From assembly GCA_029266795.1 (NCBI GenBank), contig JAQSWE010000115.1, positions 1 through 7,624 of the forward strand: a stretch of 7,624 nucleotides of DNA, written 5' to 3'. Under the pieces are notes generated by a model. It saw nothing but the letters and a program-made list of their open reading frames with translations. It was not told where the DNA came from and ran no database searches. The DNA is from Alphaproteobacteria bacterium. Its GTDB lineage: Bacteria > Pseudomonadota > Alphaproteobacteria > Micavibrionales > UBA2020. Made by a program: the position numbers and the translations under genes. Shown here piece by piece: positions 6,118 to 7,624 of the stretch; position 1 is the first letter of the stretch; the number at the start of each line of letters is the position of its first letter.

Positions 6118-6172
6118 TTTTCCCGCTATTTTGAGCACTTATCTTCATCCGCGCGAAAGTGGGAGTGACGAT

Positions 6173-6197
6173 GCTGTTTAGCGATTCCCTAAACAGC
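6173..6197. terminator. Hairpin spanning the LysR stop, possible bidirectional terminator
   Basis: GCTGTTTAG (6173-6181) and CTAAACAGC (6189-6197) form a perfect 9-bp inverted repeat with a 7-nt loop. The right arm is the end of the LysR reading frame, including its TAG stop. It lies between two convergent genes, where a shared terminator is expected, but neither strand has a U tract after the stem, so it may instead stabilise 3' ends. Confidence 0.4.
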
Positions 6198-7100
6198 GAC
6201 GACCGCTCTCTTGCCTTTCGGCTTGCGCTGTGCGGCCCTGACGGCGGTAACGAAATTCTTTCCTGCGGGGGTGAGCCTGCCTTCGTCGTAGATGATCGAG
6301 ATCGGCAGCAGCGGAATGGACGGGGTGATGGGGCGCAACACCAGCCGCTTTCCCGCAATTTTGGCCAATGTCTCGAAAACCAGCGCGACGCCCTTGCCAG
6401 ACTCGACCGCCGTGATCAGGCTCGGCGCGCCGTCGCATTCGATGGAAATATTCGGCGCGTCGATATAGGGGGACAGTATTTTTTTCAAGACGGAATATCC
6501 TTCCGGATGTTCGTCGCGCGTCCAGGTGACGTGCGGCTCGCGCGCGATATCGGCCAGCGGCACTTTTTTCAGTTTTTCAAACCTGTGTCCCTTGGGAACG
6601 GCGACGTGCATTTCGTAAGCGCCGATCTGTTCCACGCCCAGCCCCGCGAAATCTCCGGGCGCCACGGAAACGGTCAGGGCGACATCGATTTTATTGTCGC
6701 GTACGCTATTGAGCAGTCCGCGGCTCGTCATGTCGTGCAGCGAATAGGCGATATCGGGATGTGACTTCTGAAACAGCGCCAGCGCGCGCGGCAGGATTTC
6801 GGAAGTGGGCGACGACGCGTAGCCGATGCGCACCTGCTGCTGCTTTCCCTGTTTCACTTTTTCCACCGCATCGTCGACACGGCGCAGGATCAGCCGGCAG
6901 TCATGCTGGAAGATTTTTCCTGCATCGGTCAGACGGACGAGGTTCGCGCTGCGCTCGAACAGCGCGGTGCCGAGTTCGGTTTCAAGATCCTTGATCTGTC
7001 GGCTGAGTGCGGGCTGCGAAATATGCAGGCGCAACGCCGCGCGGCTCACATTCTGTTCCTCGGCTACTGCGAGGAAATATCGTAAATGGCGGAGTTCCAT
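6189..7100 (-). CDS. LysR-type transcriptional regulator
   Basis: DNA-binding regulator of the LysR family, cytoplasmic, usually a tetramer responding to a small co-inducer. From the ATG at 7100 it has 303 residues. The N-terminus MELRHLRYFLAVAEE and the helix-turn-helix with SRAALRLHISQPALSRQIKDLE (19-40) are diagnostic, followed by LFER and LTDAGK. Residues from about 90 (VRIGY) to 290 form the periplasmic-binding-protein-like effector domain. The frame extends upstream to an ATG at 7112 and a TTG at 7136, but the family begins almost exactly at 7100, and GGTGG lies 5 nt before it. The last residues are basic and then hydrophobic (RKPKGKRAVVAV). The gene is divergent from the isochorismatase-family hydrolase, which is therefore its most likely target. 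The effector cannot be predicted. Confidence 0.95.
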   Translation of the reverse strand: MELRHLRYFLAVAEEQNVSRAALRLHISQPALSRQIKDLETELGTALFERSANLVRLTDAGKIFQHDCRLILRRVDDAVEKVKQGKQQQVRIGYASSPTSEILPRALALFQKSHPDIAYSLHDMTSRGLLNSVRDNKIDVALTVSVAPGDFAGLGVEQIGAYEMHVAVPKGHRFEKLKKVPLADIAREPHVTWTRDEHPEGYSVLKKILSPYIDAPNISIECDGAPSLITAVESGKGVALVFETLAKIAGKRLVLRPITPSIPLLPISIIYDEGRLTPAGKNFVTAVRAAQRKPKGKRAVVAV

Positions 7101-7145
7101 GGCGGCCACCATAACCAAAAGGCATGGCGCGGACAACTAAAAAGT

Positions 7146-7196
7146 ATTGTACAGGCGCTCGTGACTGCAGCCATTATCATTGCACTTGGCTTGCAA
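7146..7196. promoter_or_regulatory. Divergent LysR/hydrolase control region with operator dyad
   Basis: The dyad TTGCA-N7-TGCAA (7180-7184 and 7192-7196) has the half-site/7-nt spacer layout of LysR operators, although it is not a strict T-N11-A. TACAAT on the minus strand (7151-7146) is a good -10 for the regulator and would place the dyad about 40 to 57 bp upstream of its start, as in autoregulation. For the hydrolase, TTGTAC (7147-7152) and CATTAT (7172-7177) are a weak plus-strand promoter with a 19-bp spacer, which would put the dyad around its transcription start. Confidence 0.4.
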
Positions 7197-7218
7197 CTTT
7201 TCACCGAAGGACAACGAC

Positions 7219-7624
7219 ATGAAAAACGGATTAGGGGCTTTATTGACCCAGGATAACTGCGCCCTGCTTTTGATCGACCATCAGGCGTTTCAATTTGCCG
7301 GACTGAAAAGCCATGACGGGCAGACCATCATCAATAACGTCGTGGGCTTGGCAAAAGCCGCGAAGATATTCAACGTGCCGACCCTGCTGACGACCGTGCT
7401 GGAAGAGCGCGGCGGATATCTGCTGAAGCAGCTGCAGGATGTGTTCCCCGAGCAAAAACCACTCGACCGCACCTTCATCAATACATGGGAAGACAAGCGC
7501 GCGGTGGACTGGGTCAAGAAAACCGGCAAGAAGAAAATCATCATCGCGGCATTGTGGACGGAAATCTGCCTCGCTTTCCCCGTCATCCATGCGCTGGGCG
7601 AAGGGTATGAAGTTTATTTTGTCA
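7219..7624 (+). CDS. YcaC-like isochorismatase-family hydrolase, 3' end missing
   Basis: The frame is open from the ATG at 7219 to the window end (135 codons). It belongs to the cysteine-hydrolase (isochorismatase) superfamily, close to YcaC: LLLIDHQ at 17-22 carries the catalytic Asp20, Arg84 in LDRTFINTWED falls at the position of the basic active-site residue, and WTEICLAFP (113-121) carries the nucleophile Cys117 after the family's TE pair. Strand KKIIIAAL before it is the usual core strand. Family members hydrolyse amides or related C-N bonds; the substrate here is unknown. GAAGGA at 7206-7211 gives a Shine-Dalgarno with 7-nt spacing. If similar to YcaC, about 70 more residues lie outside the window. 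The divergent LysR gene is its probable regulator. Confidence 0.93.
   Translation, partial: MKNGLGALLTQDNCALLLIDHQAFQFAGLKSHDGQTIINNVVGLAKAAKIFNVPTLLTTVLEERGGYLLKQLQDVFPEQKPLDRTFINTWEDKRAVDWVKKTGKKKIIIAALWTEICLAFPVIHALGEGYEVYFV

Noticed and set aside
6113..6132. AATAG/CTATT hairpin at the end of the TPR gene as an intrinsic terminator
   Set aside because: The stem is only 5 bp, mostly AT, with a weak T tract; too poor to call.
1..7624. tRNA, rRNA, CRISPR array, insertion sequence or phage genes
   Set aside because: No cloverleaf, no regularly spaced repeats, no transposase or integrase motifs and no terminal inverted repeats were seen.

Overview
The window looks like a chromosomal segment of an alphaproteobacterium. 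The evidence is a GC-rich coding background, a RecA that reads as alphaproteobacterial along its whole length, and a TTAA-N7-TTAA site of the CtrA type placed over the -35 position of a promoter. No mobile element, rRNA, tRNA or CRISPR array is visible. I cannot name the genus from sequence alone. No gap between genes exceeds about 165 bp.

Layout from left to right. Four genes lie on the minus strand and are read right to left: a polytopic membrane protein of unknown function (4399-5466), deoC (3404-4231), a membrane-anchored coiled-coil/PDZ protein (1462-3336) and recA (153-1298). RecA is followed by a strong intrinsic terminator (50-94). Beyond it, on the same strand, there is probably a promoter and the first codons of another gene that leaves the window at base 1. 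To the right, a small TPR-repeat gene (5629-6117) runs on the plus strand, is less GC-rich than its neighbours, and converges on a LysR-type regulator (6189-7100, minus). That regulator is divergent from a YcaC-like isochorismatase-family hydrolase (7219 to the window end, plus, truncated). The LysR/hydrolase pair has the classical arrangement of a regulator with its divergent target.

I see no single new multi-gene system here. The more interesting signals are regulatory: (i) a CtrA-type box with a TATAAT -10 in front of the unknown membrane protein; (ii) a tandem GAAC repeat abutting the recA -35, resembling the alphaproteobacterial LexA site but one base short in spacing; (iii) -10-like hexamers 5 nt before an ATG at both the PDZ gene and the longer deoC ORF, which suggests leaderless starts; (iv) a compositionally distinct TPR gene whose Shine-Dalgarno sequence nearly touches the first ATG; and (v) a 9-bp perfect hairpin containing the stop codon of the LysR gene.
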